64,000 nucleotides of DNA, from assembly GCF_000016905.1 (NCBI RefSeq), contig NC_009616.1, positions 1,736,001 through 1,800,000 of the forward strand. The letters run 5' to 3'. The first letter of the stretch is position 1. Each line of letters opens with the position of its first letter. The position numbers were made by a program, and so were the translations under genes. The notes under the pieces are model-generated. The model saw only the letters and a program-made list of their open reading frames with translations, was not told the DNA's origin and searched no databases. Of this stretch, positions 63,741 through 64,000 are shown in pieces. Source of the stretch: Thermosipho melanesiensis BI429. GTDB lineage: Bacteria > Thermotogota > Thermotogae > Thermotogales > Fervidobacteriaceae.

Positions 63741-64000
63741 CTAAATCTTATACCTTGCAACGATTTTCTTTAACTGTACTACGTTTTCTCGAATAAGTTT
63801 AACTCTAGAAGTTATCTCTTCAGCATTTGCCGTTGTCTCTTCCATCAAACTATTTATTTCTTCTATACTAGCATTAATATTTTCAACATTCTTTGCATTA
63901 TCTGTCATCGCCGTTGCTATTTCATCCACAGCCGCTGTTTGTTCTTCAACGGATGCGGCAATATTTTGAAGCATTTCATTTATTTTATCTATTGCAGCAA
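63741..64000 (-). CDS. Methyl-accepting chemotaxis protein, C-terminal end (truncated by window edge)
   Basis: The last ~86 residues of a chemoreceptor. The open frame continues to the edge as AAIDKINEMLQNIAASVEEQ, followed by TAAVDEIATAMTDNA and a helical tail with a methylation-helix-like EETTANAEEITSR. The membrane, sensor and tip regions lie beyond the window. It lacks a C-terminal CheR/CheB-tethering pentapeptide. Confidence 0.9.
   Translation of the reverse strand, partial: AAIDKINEMLQNIAASVEEQTAAVDEIATAMTDNAKNVENINASIEEINSLMEETTANAEEITSRVKLIRENVVQLKKIVARYKI

Overview
The window is a low-GC bacterial chromosome segment with very tight gene packing, many ATGA/TAATG overlaps, strong GGAGG ribosome-binding sites and frequent TTG/GTG starts. 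Gene content points to the Thermotogota, probably Thermosipho or a close relative: an SLH plus coiled-coil plus C-terminal anchor protein of the Omp-alpha 'toga' type, TrmB with a thermophile C-terminal extension, a TM1570-type SPOUT methyltransferase beside trmD, a TGS-uridine kinase fusion, and an M42 aminopeptidase. The species call is inference. About 70 protein genes or gene remnants are described; no tRNA, rRNA or CRISPR array was seen.

Layout. 1-6134 (minus): one operon running from a flavin reductase through an rRNA-type methyltransferase and an ECF-type ATPase into type IV pilus assembly genes (pilC, a pseudopilin, pilM, pilN, pilO, a PilP-position protein, secretin). 6263-8125 (plus): transketolase. 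8164-18291 (minus): a long cluster from ahcY to rpsT, with an RNase E/G homologue, TGS-kinase, GerMN protein, hfq, hflX, M23 peptidase and metK. 18468-22952 (plus): dCMP deaminase, 2-oxoacid:ferredoxin oxidoreductase beta and gamma, a DgkA-type kinase, cheB and the Omp-alpha-like protein.

23060-28281 is an accessory island in decay. A collapsed IS200/IS605 element (tnpA and tnpB remnants) and a frameshifted IS110 transposase flank a radical-SAM/SPASM peptide maturase split by an in-frame TGA and a peptide-type ABC exporter with both a mutated Walker A and a frameshift. It looks like a dead ribosomally synthesised peptide (RiPP) locus whose precursor gene is gone.

28394-45199 (minus): a nearly gapless gene run. 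It holds a chemoreceptor translationally coupled to histidine ammonia-lyase, a PduO-type adenosyltransferase, a metallophosphoesterase, a DtxR-like regulator, an M42 peptidase, a partial Mrp antiporter module (E, F, G and a DUF4040 protein carrying a solute-binding-like domain), gpsA, trmB, nnrDE, a lytic transglycosylase, prepilin peptidase (which would serve the pilus operon) and TPR proteins. 45355-49392 (plus): HtrA protease, then glycogen phosphorylase behind a strong promoter with a LacI-type operator.

49420-54317 (minus): the classical ffh-rpsP-khpA-rimM-trmD-SPOUT-rplS-lepB operon. 54526-57151 (plus): a TPP riboswitch with its own terminator controlling thiB-thiP, with no ATPase gene beside them. 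57148-59419 (minus): a ferritin-like/VIT metal transporter, a DUF4213/DUF364 protein and an Ogg2 DNA glycosylase. 59540-60298 (plus): a SARP-type winged-helix protein. 60314-63521 (minus): a GAF protein, ornithine carbamoyltransferase and a cyclic 2,3-diphosphoglycerate synthetase-like P-loop protein. The window ends inside a second chemoreceptor gene.
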